Assembly (NCBI GenBank): GCA_003166865.1 | Contig: PMUP01000065.1 | Span: 8,686-54,333 of the forward strand | Source: Bryobacterales bacterium | Lineage (GTDB): Bacteria; Acidobacteriota; Terriglobia; Bryobacterales; Bryobacteraceae | Reading direction: 5' to 3' | Length of the DNA stretch: 45,648 nt | Part shown: positions 27,226 through 36,103 of the stretch, piece after piece | Layout of the letters: every line of letters begins with the position of its first letter | How positions within the stretch are numbered: the stretch's first letter is position 1 | Translations under genes and position numbers: made by a program | Notes under the pieces: generated by a model | The model's database searches: none | Seen by the model: the letters and a program-made list of their open reading frames with translations, nothing else | Told to the model about the DNA's origin: nothing

Positions 27226-27917
27226 CTATCGCGCGCGGGATTCAAGCTCCGCAAGCCAGCCATTAAAATGCAGGCATTCGTCACGAATACAGGCCAGACC
27301 GATCTCTAAGATGGCAAGGACGCCGAGCAGAGGCTTCTGATAACCAGGCACCAATCGACGCGCTTGGATGGGGCCGTGATCGGTGAATCATTGATTTCTT
27401 CTGGCGTTGTAAAGTCGTTCCGGATCTCTCGAAGGCTGACATCAAGATCGGAGCGCCCGATGCCACGGCTGAACGCGGCGCAGTCGCTAAAAAGCAGCCC
27501 CTCGAACTCGTGCATCACAACAAAGGGCATGAAACGGTCAGAATCGAAGCGATTGCCCATCTCCGTGACCACATCATCCCGCAACGCGTCTTGCACACAT
27601 GGAGCTTTCTCTTCGACAGTGCTCATCCTCTTCGATCGCGCTCGCCCGGGCCACTCTCTGGGAGCTATTTGAGGCAAACCGTAATAGTCGACCATGGTCG
27701 TTGCGATGCACTCCTGATCCTCTCGCAAGTGATTGATGATGTCTTTTCTCGCGGAAGGCCACGGGCGGATACCGCCGCGATAATGACGGAGACGAGCATT
27801 ACCAATGATTCGGGCATCCACCGAATGATAGCCCTTCCCCACAAGGTGGTTCCTGAGGACTTCGTTTACGAAGGACTCTTCGGTTTGCCCTTCCACGTGG
27901 ACCAACAACCGGGCCAT
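27226..27917 (-). pseudogene. Frameshifted DUF4276 (TOPRIM-like) protein
   Basis: From ATG 27915-27917 the protein begins 'MARLLVHVEGQTEESFVNEV', the start of DUF4276 proteins, whose Glu (E9) corresponds to the TOPRIM acidic residue, with 'TTMVDYYGLP' and 'MHEFEGLLFSDCAAFS' further on. After 'ITAPSKRV' the frame turns to nonsense and stops at 27306-27308. In the neighbouring frame, from about 27355, the expected family ending appears: 'RRLVPGYQKPLLGVLAILEI' then 'CIRDECLHFNGWLAELESRA', ending at TAG 27226-27228. One lost base near 27340-27362 explains this. No slippery heptamer is present. It starts 5 bases after the ATPase stop. Confidence 0.75.
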
Positions 27918-27922
27918 TGCGA

Positions 27923-28954
27923 TTAGCCTGGAACGGGCCTGCCTCCAAGCTCGTTCTTTTCCCATAGCTGTCCAAGGCTGTAGTCCTCGAGCCACTTTGC
28001 GAGTTGGGTGGACTCCAGACGGGTGAGCTGTGTGCCGCCATCCACGCGGTCGGCGACCAAAACATCTTCCGGCTGAAAATGATCCAACAGCAGCGACGAT
28101 TGCGTGGACGCGATCACTTGGTTGGTGACCGACGCTTGGCGAACCAGCGCCGCGAGCACCTCGAGAGCGTAGGGGTGCATGCCAAGTTCAGGCTCATCGA
28201 CTAGGATCACCGACGGACGATATCGCTCGGGCTGAAGAAAGAGCGTCGCCAGGGCGATGAAGCGCAGCGTTCCATCTGACAACGATGAAGCGTCGAAGTA
28301 TTGATCCGATTTCTTGTGCCGCCATTCCAGCTTGATGTCGTCTGGCTTCAGCTGGAGCGGATCGAGGCGGAAGTCCTCGAAAAAAGGTGCCACTCGCTGC
28401 ACGGTGCGAACGATCAAATCGTACGACTCCTTGTGCTTCTCGTGAAGCAGGTAAAGAAAGGCCGGTAGGTTGGCGCCATCCGCGCGCAGGAAGCGATTAT
28501 CGTCGACCTTCGCTGTCTTCCGCATGGGTGAAGAGAAGCTGGTGTCCTCAAAGTGGTAGACACGCCAGCTTAGATCCCACACAGTAGTGAACCGTCCCCC
28601 GTACAGGTAAAGTCCGTCATCAGAAGTTGGGCGGAGCCTTAATTCGTAACGGCCTTGCCTGAATGAATAATCAAAGACGATCTCCCTCGTAGCTTTCGAG
28701 CCGAAGTGCAGAATCTTTTCGGCCCCGCCTGCGGCCGTCACGTAATCCCTCAGCCGATCCGCCGTCTTGCCCTCGTAGATTTCGTGGAGGAACTCAAAAA
28801 CTCCAAGAAAATTTGACCTACCCGAACCGTTCGGGCCGATTACCACATTGATCGGTTTCAGCTGGAGCTTCTCTATCGAAGCAATGCTCTTGAATCCTTT
28901 GATGGTGATGTAGTCAAGCGCATTGGTGAGCATGTCCGAGTTAGCAACCATCAT
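27923..28954 (-). CDS. AAA15-family ATPase (SMC/OLD-like) with Walker A Lys to Arg
   Basis: 343 residues from ATG 28952-28954; ATG 28933 is an alternative, and the longer upstream reading crosses the sigma factor gene. 'ITIKGFKSIASIEKLQLKPI' opens an AAA15/AAA_21 ABC-type ATPase. Walker A reads GPNGSGRSN (R46), where GxNGSGKSN is expected. Signature 'LSDGTLRFIALATLFLQPER', Walker B 'SVILVDEPELGMHPYALEVL' and the H-like loop 'VIASTQSSLLLDHF' are intact. Such ATPases pair with TOPRIM-like DUF4276 nucleases in defence islands (compare OLD, RloAB, AbiL types, by analogy). Its partner follows directly. Confidence 0.82.
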   Translation of the reverse strand: MMVANSDMLTNALDYITIKGFKSIASIEKLQLKPINVVIGPNGSGRSNFLGVFEFLHEIYEGKTADRLRDYVTAAGGAEKILHFGSKATREIVFDYSFRQGRYELRLRPTSDDGLYLYGGRFTTVWDLSWRVYHFEDTSFSSPMRKTAKVDDNRFLRADGANLPAFLYLLHEKHKESYDLIVRTVQRVAPFFEDFRLDPLQLKPDDIKLEWRHKKSDQYFDASSLSDGTLRFIALATLFLQPERYRPSVILVDEPELGMHPYALEVLAALVRQASVTNQVIASTQSSLLLDHFQPEDVLVADRVDGGTQLTRLESTQLAKWLEDYSLGQLWEKNELGGRPVPG

Positions 28955-29050
28955 AACAATCGTCTTTGTCCTTAACGGATTCGCTGCCGGCACCCCGCGC
29001 CCGCGACCCTTTGCGCCGCCCGCGGATTTAAGCGAAAATGAAGGTCTCGC

Positions 29051-29713
29051 ATGAACAATCCCGATTTTTCCGCGGGAGGCCGGTCGACCTTGAGCGAGAC
29101 GCGCGACGCCATCACTGACTATCGCCGCTTGCTCAACGCGCTGGAGGCGCGCGCCCGCCGCATGGGTTCGCGAGATCCGGAAAGCGCCGCGCAGGAGGCG
29201 CTGAAGCGTTCCCTCGAAAATTCGATTTCCCAGCCGGCCGTCGAGTATTACTTCAGCGACGAACTCGCGTCGGATGCTGCTCCTCCCGCCTGGCCGCTCG
29301 ATCAGCTCATGGCGTGGTTGCACGGCGTACTGCATTTTGTAGTGATCGAAGAACACAATCGCGCCAGCAGCCGCCGTGAGGTATCCGGTTGGGCGCGCGG
29401 AGCGGATGCTCAGTATCGCCTGGATCCGGCCGATCCAGCGCCCGATCAACTCGACGCGCTCATCCAGAGAGAGCTCCAGCAGATCGTGATCGACTGCCTG
29501 CCCGCGCTGGATGCCGATTACCGGCGCGTGTTAAAGATGCGTGCGAGCGGTCTCAAATATGGCGACATCGCAGAGCGGCTGGGCGTCAGCGAGAACACTG
29601 TGGCGACATGGGTGAGCCGCGGCATCCGAACCCTGGCGCAATCCGTACGGCGGCGGATGCAGCCGCGCAGCCCTTTGGCGACCATGCCGGAACCGCAGCG
29701 AGGTGAACGATGA
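29051..29713 (+). CDS. ECF-type RNA polymerase sigma factor
   Basis: 220 residues. The clearest part is sigma region 4: 'CLPALDADYRRVLKMRASGL' and 'KYGDIAERLGVSENTVATWV' with 'SRGIRTLAQSVRRR', a helix-turn-helix recognising the -35 element. Region 2 ('DYRRLLNALEARARRMG', 'LMAWLHGVLHFVVIEEHN') is diverged, so subgroup assignment is not attempted. Its stop forms an ATGA overlap with the following membrane protein, which is therefore likely its regulator. Confidence 0.85.
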   Translation: MNNPDFSAGGRSTLSETRDAITDYRRLLNALEARARRMGSRDPESAAQEALKRSLENSISQPAVEYYFSDELASDAAPPAWPLDQLMAWLHGVLHFVVIEEHNRASSRREVSGWARGADAQYRLDPADPAPDQLDALIQRELQQIVIDCLPALDADYRRVLKMRASGLKYGDIAERLGVSENTVATWVSRGIRTLAQSVRRRMQPRSPLATMPEPQRGER

Positions 29714-30828
29714 AGTCCGATCTCGATCGCACGATCGATCAATTTGCGACCCGCGAGTTGTCTCCCGCCGCGGCGCGGGAACTCGCCCACCAAGCGTTGG
29801 AAGATGCGGATCTGTTCGATGCCCTGGTGGCGCGGGGCGCGGCGGAGGCAAGTCTCGAAGCCCCGGCCGTCCGGGCAGCTCTTTCTACTCCCGCTCGACG
29901 CAAGCAGTGGGCGATTGCGCTTGGTGCGGTGGCTGCCGCGTGGCTTCTCGCGATCTTCGTGTGGCGCATCGTCGTCTCACAGCAAAGTCACCAGCCTTTG
30001 CAGCAAGCCCGTACCAGTGTTTCCAAGCCTGCAATTCTTCCATCGCTCGAGGCCGCGAACGGCCGTCCCGTTTTATTGGCTAGCGAGCTGACAGTTCGTT
30101 CCAGCGACGCACCCGTCTTTCGCGGTAGCGATGCCGCGACAAAACGCCAGCCGCAATCAACCGGGATCATCACGGCGTTGGACGCGGGTGTTGCGACAGT
30201 GAACCTGGGCTCGCTGGACGGCCTCGCGAAAGGAACCGAGCTCGGCTCTATCGTGATTACCACGGTGTTTCGCGATCACGCGCGCGGCAAAATCGCCAAG
30301 GGTGCCGCGATCCATGTGAACGATCGCGTCCAAGTCCCGCGCTCCGTGCACCTGGCCGCCGTCTTGCGCGAAGTGAACGCGCTCGCCGCCACCGGCGATC
30401 TAAGCCAGGCGCGCGAGCTGGCGCGAAAAACTCTGGCCGCCGGATCGTCCGGCGAAACTCGATCGCTTCTGGAACAGCTCGCGGCGCTGGACTACCAGGC
30501 GGGCGCAATCGATGCCGCGCGGGAACATTACGAAGCGGCGGCCAACAATTTTTACGCGCCGCCCGCGGCCAGCCCGTCCGAGCAGGCCGTTACGCTCAAC
30601 AGTCTTGGCGCGCTGTATCTGTTGCGCGGCGATCCCGACAGCGCGGTGAAACCGCTGAACCAGGCGGCTGCGCAGACTGCCATCGATCCCGATCTTCGCG
30701 CACAGATTCTGAACAACCTCGGAGTGTTGTCAGAGATGAACGGCGATCTGGCCAAGGCGCGCGACTATTACAGCCGCGCCCACGGACAAGCAAACCTGGC
30801 GCGTCTGGCAAACTTGAAGCGCCCATGA
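29710..30828 (+). CDS. Membrane-anchored putative anti-sigma protein with TPR repeats
   Basis: 372 residues. The N-terminal 65 residues ('IDQFATRELSPAAARELAHQ') are cytoplasmic, then a membrane helix at 67-89. After it lies a small beta-rich segment ('ITALDAGVATVNLGSLDGLA', 'GTELGSIVITTVF') like FlgT-C-type domains, and then TPR-like helices ('AVTLNSLGALYLLRGDPDSA', 'QILNNLGVLSEMNGDLAKAR'). By position it should hold or release the ECF sigma factor; no zinc finger is seen, so this is inference. It overlaps both neighbours by ATGA. Confidence 0.7.
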   Translation: MKSDLDRTIDQFATRELSPAAARELAHQALEDADLFDALVARGAAEASLEAPAVRAALSTPARRKQWAIALGAVAAAWLLAIFVWRIVVSQQSHQPLQQARTSVSKPAILPSLEAANGRPVLLASELTVRSSDAPVFRGSDAATKRQPQSTGIITALDAGVATVNLGSLDGLAKGTELGSIVITTVFRDHARGKIAKGAAIHVNDRVQVPRSVHLAAVLREVNALAATGDLSQARELARKTLAAGSSGETRSLLEQLAALDYQAGAIDAAREHYEAAANNFYAPPAASPSEQAVTLNSLGALYLLRGDPDSAVKPLNQAAAQTAIDPDLRAQILNNLGVLSEMNGDLAKARDYYSRAHGQANLARLANLKRP

Positions 30829-33800
30829 AAGCAGCCTCGCTCGCGCTATTACTGGCGACGGGGCCGATGTTTCTCCTGGGACAGAAGGCCGATTGGGAAG
30901 CGCTCGATCAACAAACAGAGCAGCTCTACCTGAAGGGCGACATGGCGGGAGCGGTGCGCGTGGCCAAGCTCGCGCTCGACGCGGCTTCCAATCCCAAGCA
31001 ATCCGGCCGCAGTCTGGACCGCCTCGGCTTCCTCTACTATAATTCCGGCAACCTGAAGGACGGCGAGACGTTCCTCCGTCAGAGTCTCGATCTTCGACGT
31101 GAGAAGCTCGGTGCCGACTCGGACGACTACGCCCAGAGCGCGAACGATCTGGCGCTCTTTCTCCGCGACACTCGCCGCTATCCCGAGGCCCAGGCGTTGG
31201 CCGAGGAGGCCGTGGCCGTGCGATCGCGAATCCTGGAGGCCAACGATCCTTCGCTTGCCGAAACGCTCGAAACGCTCGGCTCCATCTACAGCGGCGAAGG
31301 CGAATACGAAAAATCGGCCGTCACGTTCGAAAAGGCTAGAGCTATTTATGAGTCCCACATCGATGCCAAGAATCCCGCGCCGCCGGAGTACGGAACGCTG
31401 CTGGTGAATCTCTCTGGAAATTATTCGCGGTTGGGGCAATACCGCAAGTCCGAGACCGGTTACGAGACCGCGCTCGATGTGTTGGGAAAAACGATCGGCC
31501 CGACGCATCCTATCTATACCACCAGCCAAGTGGGCTTCGCCAATATCGAGACGACGCTTGGCAAGTATTCGGCCGCCGAAAAACTGCTTAACGAAGCGGC
31601 GCCTCTGCTGAAGAGCGCCTTGGGGGAAACGCACCCCATGTACATCCAGTTGTTGGACAGCCGGGCGGCCCTCTACCAGGCCATGGGCAACCGAGCCGGC
31701 GCGGAATCCGACTATCAGGCTGCTCTCGAATTGCGCAAGAAAATCTTTGGACCGAATCACGTGCTGGTGGCCGCGACGCTTCGCAACTATGGCCGCTTCG
31801 TGTACGCGCGGAACGCCGAAGAGGGCGAGAAGTTGCTGCGCGAAGCCGTGGACATCTATGCGAATGCCTCGAACCGTCCCGCGTTCGAGTACGCGAATAC
31901 GCTGCTCGCTCTGAGTGAAGCCGAGCGAAAACGCGGCGACCTCCCTGCCGCGCGCGAGACCATTCAGAAGGCCCTGGATGTCGCAACCCAGGGACTCGGC
32001 ACGAATCATCCGGTCTATGCCAGCGCGCTGCGGAACCTCGGGCTGGTGCAGGAAGCCACGCACCAATATGCCGACGCCGAGAAAGGTTTGCTCCAGGCTA
32101 TCGCGATCGTCAGCGAGATCCAGGGTGACGACCACCCCGACCTCTCGGCCTATCTCAAGGATCTCGCGAGTCTCTATGAGACCGAGGGTAAGTACGCTGA
32201 CGCGGCGCCGCTCTATCGCCGCAGTTTCGAGATCGACGACCGCGTGTTGAGCGACATCCTGAATGTCGGCTCGGAGAGCACCAAGGCCGGAGTACTTGCG
32301 AATTTGGACGACCCGCTGCCCGCGCTGCTCGAATTCCAGCAAAAGGCCGGCGATCGGTTTCCGGAAGCGCGAGTTCTCGCGTTCGAAGCGGTCGCGCGGC
32401 GCAAAGGGCGTGTTCTGGATCATGTGCGTGATTGGCGCCAGAATCTGCGCGCGAATTCGGACGGCGCAATCCACCAGCGTCTCGATCAATGGCAGGCCAT
32501 GCTGGAGTGCGAAGCGTCCCTCACCACTGCGCTGGGTTATCGCGATTTGAAGCCGGCGGTGGCAGGGACTTGCAGCTTCGAAGATCCCGAGCTCGAGGGC
32601 CGCTACGATCGCCTGCTCTCGGATCTTCGCGCCAAATGGACGCCGGCGCTGGGCAAGCAGGGTCTCGAGGCGCTGCGCCAGCTGAAAGAGCGCAGCGATG
32701 CCGTTGAGACAATTCTGAGCCGCGATGTTCCGGGTTTTTCGAGCGCCGCGAAACCTGTGCGATTAGAAGACATGCGCTCCCACCTGGCGCCGGACGAGCT
32801 GCTAGTGGAGGTGGTGGCCTACGAAAAACATTACGGAGCGTTTCTGTTGGATCACTCCGGCCGCCTGCGATGGGTGGATCTTGGGCCCGCCCGCCCGATT
32901 GATTCCGCGGTGCGCGATCTTATCGCGGGTGCCAACGATTGGAGCCTGTCTCTCGCGCATCACGAAACGCAATCGGCTGCCGCAGCCGAGCAGACGGCCC
33001 AGGATGCGCTTGGAAAACTATCCCAAGCACTCGCTCCGCTTCTCACCCAACTCGGCGCTCCACTCGATGGCGACAAAGCTGTGCACCGCTTGCGCATCGC
33101 CCCCGATGGCTTGCTGACCTTGGCTCCGTTCGCCGCGCTGGCCGATACGCCGCATCATTTCCTGGTCCAGCGCTTCGCCATCAGCTATCTCTCTGCCGGC
33201 CGTGATTTGGCTGCTCCCCGTAACGATGCCCAACCCCTCGGACCGCCCGTGATCGCGTTGAGTCCCGGTTCTGAATCAAGGCGTCCGGAATCCAAGCGGC
33301 CCGCTTCGGCCACGCCGCGCGCGACCAATGTCACCGCCGTGTTCCGTGCCGATGGTCTGGAACGCTTGGATGGCGCGGCGTTGGAAGCACGGTCCCTCCA
33401 AGCGCTCCTTCCGCATTCGCAACTTCTCGCCGAAGGCGAAGCCACCGAGCAACGAGTGAAGGAATTACACAGGCCGGCCCTGCTCCACATCGTCGGTCAC
33501 GGACTGGTTCGCGGCAACGAGGATTGCACGGCCGACCGTGCCGCCAATCCCCCTGCCAATCCGGGCTGCGCGCTCTCCAGCATGGATCCGGGCGCTCGCG
33601 CGATGAGTCTTTCGGCCATCGTTCTCGAAGAGGCTTACGGACGCGGCGCCGGATCGCCTCAGGACGGTTTGCTCACCGCGCTGGAGCTGGAGTCTCTGGA
33701 TCTCGAAGGCTCCGAGATGCTGGTGCTCTCGCAGTGCCGCATGGCCGACGGCGTGCCTTCATCCAGCGACGGCGTGTACGGCATGCGTCGCGCGGCCGCC

Positions 33801-34046
33801 ATCGCCGGCGTCAAGACCTTCGTCGCACCGCTGTGGAATGTCTCGGACTCCACCGAACGCGCGCTCATGCACCGTTTTTATGTAGAGCTCCGCTCGGGCG
33901 CCGATCGCGCCGAAGCCTTGCGCCAAGCGATGTTGCAGGTCATGCGAACGCCGCGAGCCCGGCAAGCGAACAGCTTCCTCTATTGGGCGCCGGTGATTCT
34001 CTCCGGCGATCCAGCGCCACTCCCCAAGCGGCTGTTCGTGCCGTGA
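30825..34046 (+). CDS. Exported TPR-CHAT caspase-like protease
   Basis: 1073 residues with a signal peptide ('SLALLLATGPMFLLGQ'). Residues of about 25-460 hold around ten TPR units with the Kinesin-light-chain-like pattern ('YETALDVLGKTIGPTHPIY', 'ALELRKKIFGPNHVLVAATL', 'SLYETEGKYADAAPLYRRS'). The C-terminal CHAT domain has 'RLRIAPDGLLTLAPFAALAD', the catalytic His in LHIVGHG (H892) and Cys in LVLSQCRMADG (C971), then 'AAAIAGVKTFVAPLWNVSD'. The dyad is intact, with a longer spacing than I usually see. CHAT proteins are peptidases of the caspase/separase clan. Being exported and in an operon with a sigma and a membrane regulator, it may act in the periplasm. Confidence 0.88.
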   Translation: MKAASLALLLATGPMFLLGQKADWEALDQQTEQLYLKGDMAGAVRVAKLALDAASNPKQSGRSLDRLGFLYYNSGNLKDGETFLRQSLDLRREKLGADSDDYAQSANDLALFLRDTRRYPEAQALAEEAVAVRSRILEANDPSLAETLETLGSIYSGEGEYEKSAVTFEKARAIYESHIDAKNPAPPEYGTLLVNLSGNYSRLGQYRKSETGYETALDVLGKTIGPTHPIYTTSQVGFANIETTLGKYSAAEKLLNEAAPLLKSALGETHPMYIQLLDSRAALYQAMGNRAGAESDYQAALELRKKIFGPNHVLVAATLRNYGRFVYARNAEEGEKLLREAVDIYANASNRPAFEYANTLLALSEAERKRGDLPAARETIQKALDVATQGLGTNHPVYASALRNLGLVQEATHQYADAEKGLLQAIAIVSEIQGDDHPDLSAYLKDLASLYETEGKYADAAPLYRRSFEIDDRVLSDILNVGSESTKAGVLANLDDPLPALLEFQQKAGDRFPEARVLAFEAVARRKGRVLDHVRDWRQNLRANSDGAIHQRLDQWQAMLECEASLTTALGYRDLKPAVAGTCSFEDPELEGRYDRLLSDLRAKWTPALGKQGLEALRQLKERSDAVETILSRDVPGFSSAAKPVRLEDMRSHLAPDELLVEVVAYEKHYGAFLLDHSGRLRWVDLGPARPIDSAVRDLIAGANDWSLSLAHHETQSAAAAEQTAQDALGKLSQALAPLLTQLGAPLDGDKAVHRLRIAPDGLLTLAPFAALADTPHHFLVQRFAISYLSAGRDLAAPRNDAQPLGPPVIALSPGSESRRPESKRPASATPRATNVTAVFRADGLERLDGAALEARSLQALLPHSQLLAEGEATEQRVKELHRPALLHIVGHGLVRGNEDCTADRAANPPANPGCALSSMDPGARAMSLSAIVLEEAYGRGAGSPQDGLLTALELESLDLEGSEMLVLSQCRMADGVPSSSDGVYGMRRAAAIAGVKTFVAPLWNVSDSTERALMHRFYVELRSGADRAEALRQAMLQVMRTPRARQANSFLYWAPVILSGDPAPLPKRLFVP

Positions 34047-34050
34047 GCCG

Positions 34051-35793
34051 CTACTTCTGAACCGCCAGCAACACACCGCTCGGCGACTGCACCCCACCAA
34101 TGGTTGCCCGCACTGGCCAATTGCCGTCCGCCATCGAGCTCGGCACCTGGATCGCAACTTGATAGAGGCCCCCGTCGCCTGCCGCGAGCGCCGCGCCATA
34201 CACCGTGACCGGAACGCCGTTGAGCGTCACCTTAGGCAGCGTACTGGTCGAATACGTGCCCTTACCCGGCGTCTCCTCGCCGATTGGATCTGCCGGATTG
34301 GTGGGGCCAAACCCGGTGCCCCACAGGACCACCACGTCGCCCGGTTTGGCCGGCACCGTAGTAGCACCTGGGAACGTGCCGCTTTCCGCCGCCAAACTAT
34401 AATCCAGGAGCGTTGCGACCGCCTGGTTTTTGGGCCACAGAAGAAATGCCGGACCAGTGGAGCTGACGGTGGCTGAAAATGCCGCGCTCTCCCCAATCGC
34501 ATTCTTCACCACCACGTCTTGCGGCCCCGCTCCGACGTTAGGAACGATTAAATTGATCTGCAATGAACTGATGTAGGACAGATACGCAGGCTTCCCGCCG
34601 ATGGTCACCGTCACACCGTCAAACGTCGTTGGATATTTTCCATCGACGATGTATTTATCCCAGTTGTCCGTCACCGGTGAGAGGTTGGTTCCGTAAATCG
34701 TCGCCAAGGAACCCGGAACGATCCCGGGCTGATAGCTCGCGCCGTTTAACACGTGAGAGACTACCAGCGGCGCATATGAAATGCTGAGTGTCCAGGATCC
34801 AGTATTGTCTGAGTAGTCGTTGTCGTCGACACCCAACAGCAATTGGTTGGCGCCCGCCGGTATGATGAAACTCGCCGGGCCGTCGCCGATAGGAAACGGA
34901 GTTCCCACGACCACTCCGTTGTTCGCGAATGTGCCTACCAGCTCCGACGCGTAGACTGGGTACGAATCGGCGTTCATGAAATAGCTCGGATAGTTCCCAT
35001 AAGTGGCAATTACCTGCTTGTTGGTTGCGTTTCCGGAGTAGCCATTTGCATCGGTGGCAGGGTACCCGCCCTCGGGAAAGACGTTGACGAGGCCGCTTAC
35101 ATACGTAACCGTCAGGGTTCCTCCGATGGTGAAAGGGATACCGCTCGAGGCGCTGATAACAGTTGGCTCGGTGTTGCTTCCATTCCCGTAGTTGAAGCTC
35201 GGATTGAGGCTCTGTTCCCAAGGCCCCTGGTTCCCGTTGACCACGACTGTCGTAGATTCCGGAGGCGTGCCGCCGGAACTACCGGAACAAGCGCCGATGG
35301 AGGTGATCGGGTAATCCGTGGAGCTGGTGTTCGTGGCTACCGTTATCTCGGCGTTAACAGTCCACGACGAGATGGGTGGAAAAGCCGCCGGCTGAGGCAG
35401 CAAACCGCCCGGAATTACATTGCTCACACTGCCCAAGGTGACGCCCCAGAACTCCATCGACGGTTCGGTGTTGGTTGGAACGGTGATCGTGAAGAGAGTT
35501 ACCCCGCCGGCCGAATAACCTAAGGTCGTGGTACCGATCTCGCATTGAACGCATTGCGGTGTATTGGCGGTACTGGTCGATGTTTTGGTGCTGCCTCCCA
35601 CGGTAAGAGTGTTAGTGCCTTCAAAACGGTCGTTAGTCGAGTATCCGCCGTTAGAAAAGGTCGGCCCATTCTTCAAGGTGAAGTCGGTGATGTTGATCTC
35701 GAGCGTCGCCCCCGAACCGCTGAACTGGTAACACTGCGCGCACGCAGTGGATGCCGTGACGGCTAACAGCAGCATAATCCTCTTGCAGGTCAT
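34051..35793 (-). CDS. Secreted PA-IL-like/Solibacter-domain (TIGR03437) protein
   Basis: 580 residues from ATG 35791-35793 with AAGGGAG upstream. Signal peptide 'RIMLLLAVTASTACAQ'. A middle segment ('ELVGTFANNGVVVGTPFPIG', 'NQLLLGVDDNDYSDNTGSWT') looks like the PA-IL/LecA galactose-binding lectin fold with its Ca-binding NDN-type loop. The C-terminal 235 residues are a TIGR03437 module ('HVLNGASYQPGIVPGSLATI', 'VVVLWGTGFGPTNPADP', 'YQVAIQVPSSMADG'). Surface sugar binding is a fair inference. The N-terminal 150 residues, Thr/Ser-rich, are unassigned. Confidence 0.8.
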   Translation of the reverse strand: MTCKRIMLLLAVTASTACAQCYQFSGSGATLEINITDFTLKNGPTFSNGGYSTNDRFEGTNTLTVGGSTKTSTSTANTPQCVQCEIGTTTLGYSAGGVTLFTITVPTNTEPSMEFWGVTLGSVSNVIPGGLLPQPAAFPPISSWTVNAEITVATNTSSTDYPITSIGACSGSSGGTPPESTTVVVNGNQGPWEQSLNPSFNYGNGSNTEPTVISASSGIPFTIGGTLTVTYVSGLVNVFPEGGYPATDANGYSGNATNKQVIATYGNYPSYFMNADSYPVYASELVGTFANNGVVVGTPFPIGDGPASFIIPAGANQLLLGVDDNDYSDNTGSWTLSISYAPLVVSHVLNGASYQPGIVPGSLATIYGTNLSPVTDNWDKYIVDGKYPTTFDGVTVTIGGKPAYLSYISSLQINLIVPNVGAGPQDVVVKNAIGESAAFSATVSSTGPAFLLWPKNQAVATLLDYSLAAESGTFPGATTVPAKPGDVVVLWGTGFGPTNPADPIGEETPGKGTYSTSTLPKVTLNGVPVTVYGAALAAGDGGLYQVAIQVPSSMADGNWPVRATIGGVQSPSGVLLAVQK

Positions 35794-36103
35794 TTTTCTC
35801 CCTTTCAACTAACCTCGGAATGCCCCGAAGAAGGGAATGCGCGGAAGACAGATTTGCTTTCAGAATATTTACCGATTTTGTCCGCTCATAACTTTTTGCA
35901 AGTTTTTCCCTCCTAAGTTCATTTACAGAGTGTCCCCGGATCCGAGCCGTTTCAGCCTTCGGTAAGGCGGCGCCCGGCTTGACGGAGGGAGGCGTTCCGC
36001 ATATACTGATTCCTTCCGGTTCCTGGACGCCAAATGGCATTTCGGCGGGGTTGCAGGCAGTTGTTCCTTGGAAGAAGTGCAGACTCGCGAGGATGGTTTT
36101 CCA
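35794..36103 (+). other. Divergent intergenic region, 310 bp
   Basis: Separates the lectin-like gene (minus) from the BamE-module gene (plus). The left third is AT-richer than the surroundings and probably holds the minus-strand promoter, but I find no confident -35/-10 pair, no small ORF with good initiation and no repeat. A GAGGA before ATG 36104 serves the plus-strand gene. Confidence 0.5.

Noticed and set aside
30849-32489. 546-residue open frame on the minus strand
   Set aside because: Shadow of the TPR-CHAT gene; Arg/Val/Leu-rich with no recognisable motif, while the plus strand has clear TPR repeats.
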